Source of the DNA: Sneathiella sp.
GTDB taxonomy: Bacteria; Pseudomonadota; Alphaproteobacteria; Sneathiellales; Sneathiellaceae
NCBI GenBank assembly: GCA_016765515.1
Contig: JAESPT010000076.1
Location: 1-6,130 of the forward strand
DNA: 6,130 bases
Direction: 5' to 3'
Shown here piece by piece: positions 5,321 through 6,130 of this stretch. Made by a program: the position numbers and the translations under genes. Each line of letters begins with the position of its first letter. The stretch's first letter is position 1. The notes under the pieces are model-generated. The model did no database searches, was not told the origin of the DNA, and saw nothing but the letters and a program-made list of their open reading frames with translations.

Positions 5321-6130
5321 TCAGTCTTCAAGAATGCTGAATCGCGCCGTACCGTCCCGCGCCACCTGGCCTGTCAGCGCGACTTCCCAATCCAGATATT
5401 CCTGCATTCTTTCTTTAATTTTTTCCTTATTGTCATAGGGTTTATACCAAAGATCATCCTTTTCGCTGAGAGATCGAGTATCTCCCTCTTCAATTCGCAG
5501 ACCGGCCTTGAACCATCCTTGATTTCCCCCTTGAAGTACCCGCACAATGACTTGTGGTTTGATTGCTGCAATCTCTTTAGCCGCCAAATGAGCCAAGCGT
5601 TCATCCTCTGCGGTTAAAATAATAAAACCAACAGGGGGCAGATAGACCATATCATGCTCTAGCCGCGCGCGAATGGCCCAATATGCTCCGGGAATGTGCT
5701 TTTCACGATAGGATAGAGAACTGGCCAGATCTATGACTGCAACAGGCTCACTTGATGTCAAGACAGCATCCAGCTCAAGAGCAGACATCTCTTCAATCCG
5801 ATCGACCTCCCTTAACGGACTGTCTCCAGTTTCTAGCGTCACTTTATTCATTTCAGTGAAAACAGACACGTTTTGCCAGCCCATCTGCCTGAGCCAGGAG
5901 GCGGTCATATAGGCCCGCACTTTTTGATCATCAACAAGAACCAGAACTGAATTTCGTATGGCAACATATTCATCCGTTGCCTGCACAAGTTGACCGCCGG
6001 GGCAATGCTGACTGCCTTTTAGATGCCCTGTTTGAAATTCGTCCCTCGTCCGAACATCCAGTATGTAGAAAGAGGTGTGATCTGATCTTGACTGAAGGTC
6101 CGCTAACTCCTGACAGCTAATTTCTGAAAC
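5321..6130 (-). CDS. Multi-domain rhodanese-like protein, N-terminus beyond the right edge
   Basis: The frame is open from the right edge to its stop, giving 269 visible residues with the N-terminus missing. Rhodanese domains normally transfer sulfane sulfur through an active-site Cys; some are inactive binding or structural modules. The first visible domain (about 1-90) has the LDVRTRDEF (24-32) and GHLKGS (35-40) blocks, then CPGGQLVQATDEY (43-55) and TASWLRQMGW. Its active-site loop reads LVDDQKVRA (65-73), with Asp where Cys is expected. The second domain (about 115-212) has VIDLASS (132-138), HIPGA (145-149) and LQGGNQGWFKAGL (199-211). Its loop reads ILTAEDERLA (171-180), again with no Cys. 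A charged tail with WYKPYDNKE follows and is typical of four-domain rhodanese proteins of alphaproteobacteria, as I remember that family. A GTG at 5986 is in frame but lies in the middle of a domain, so it is not the start. C43 is not at the catalytic position. No membrane segment is seen. Confidence 0.85.
   Translation of the reverse strand, partial: VSEISCQELADLQSRSDHTSFYILDVRTRDEFQTGHLKGSQHCPGGQLVQATDEYVAIRNSVLVLVDDQKVRAYMTASWLRQMGWQNVSVFTEMNKVTLETGDSPLREVDRIEEMSALELDAVLTSSEPVAVIDLASSLSYREKHIPGAYWAIRARLEHDMVYLPPVGFIILTAEDERLAHLAAKEIAAIKPQVIVRVLQGGNQGWFKAGLRIEEGDTRSLSEKDDLWYKPYDNKEKIKERMQEYLDWEVALTGQVARDGTARFSILED

Noticed and set aside
5321..5986. Rhodanese-like protein starting at the GTG at 5986
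   Set aside because: The frame continues upstream to the window edge, encoding LDVRTRDEF and GHLKGS of the same rhodanese domain, so the real start lies outside.
1..6130. Defence island, mobile element, CRISPR or other undescribed multi-gene system
   Set aside because: No repeats, recombinase, nuclease or toxin-antitoxin-like pairs are seen; most genes match metabolic or housekeeping families.

Overview
This window looks like ordinary chromosomal DNA from a Gram-negative bacterium of moderate base composition, most likely a marine-type alphaproteobacterium. That guess rests on three family-level resemblances: the paired large/small acyl-CoA dehydrogenases, the multi-domain rhodanese protein and the DUF423 membrane protein. 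No taxonomic search was possible. I see no transposase, integrase, phage gene, CRISPR array, tRNA or rRNA.

Layout. The left part is read rightwards. It starts with an unrecognised, disordered-looking protein (9-485, possibly cut by the left edge). An 82-base gap follows, holding a perfect TATAAT box and a short dyad. Then comes a tight three-gene run: a glutathione S-transferase/glutaredoxin-2-like protein (568-1266), a DUF1643 protein whose ATG directly follows the previous stop (1267-1764), and a type II thymidine kinase, tdk (1780-2358). The right part is read leftwards. A multi-domain rhodanese-like protein (5321-6130) is cut by the right edge. A 165-base gap with a plausible promoter separates it from a two-gene operon of a large (3959-5155) and a small (2822-3946) acyl-CoA dehydrogenase subunit. 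A strong intrinsic terminator (2770-2800) closes that operon, and a DUF423 membrane protein (2368-2754) lies just beyond it. tdk and the DUF423 gene converge with only 9 bases between their stops.

How the genes work together. The clearest partnership is the dehydrogenase pair. The large subunit keeps a candidate catalytic Glu (E244) and the YSEPGSGSD flavin loop but lacks the RKQFG motif. The small subunit keeps RKQFG but lacks the catalytic Glu at both positions used in the family. This complementary pattern is that of heteromeric acyl-CoA dehydrogenases (PimC/PimD-like; also the mycobacterial steroid side-chain enzymes), so the two proteins probably form one enzyme. The GST-DUF1643-tdk run is probably co-transcribed, but its members have no obvious shared pathway. 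Both rhodanese domains visible at the right edge lack the active-site cysteine.

I found no convincing undescribed multi-gene system here. The items most worth a second look are the dehydrogenase pair, the Cys-less rhodanese domains, the terminator that runs straight into a start-codon region, and the unidentified first protein.
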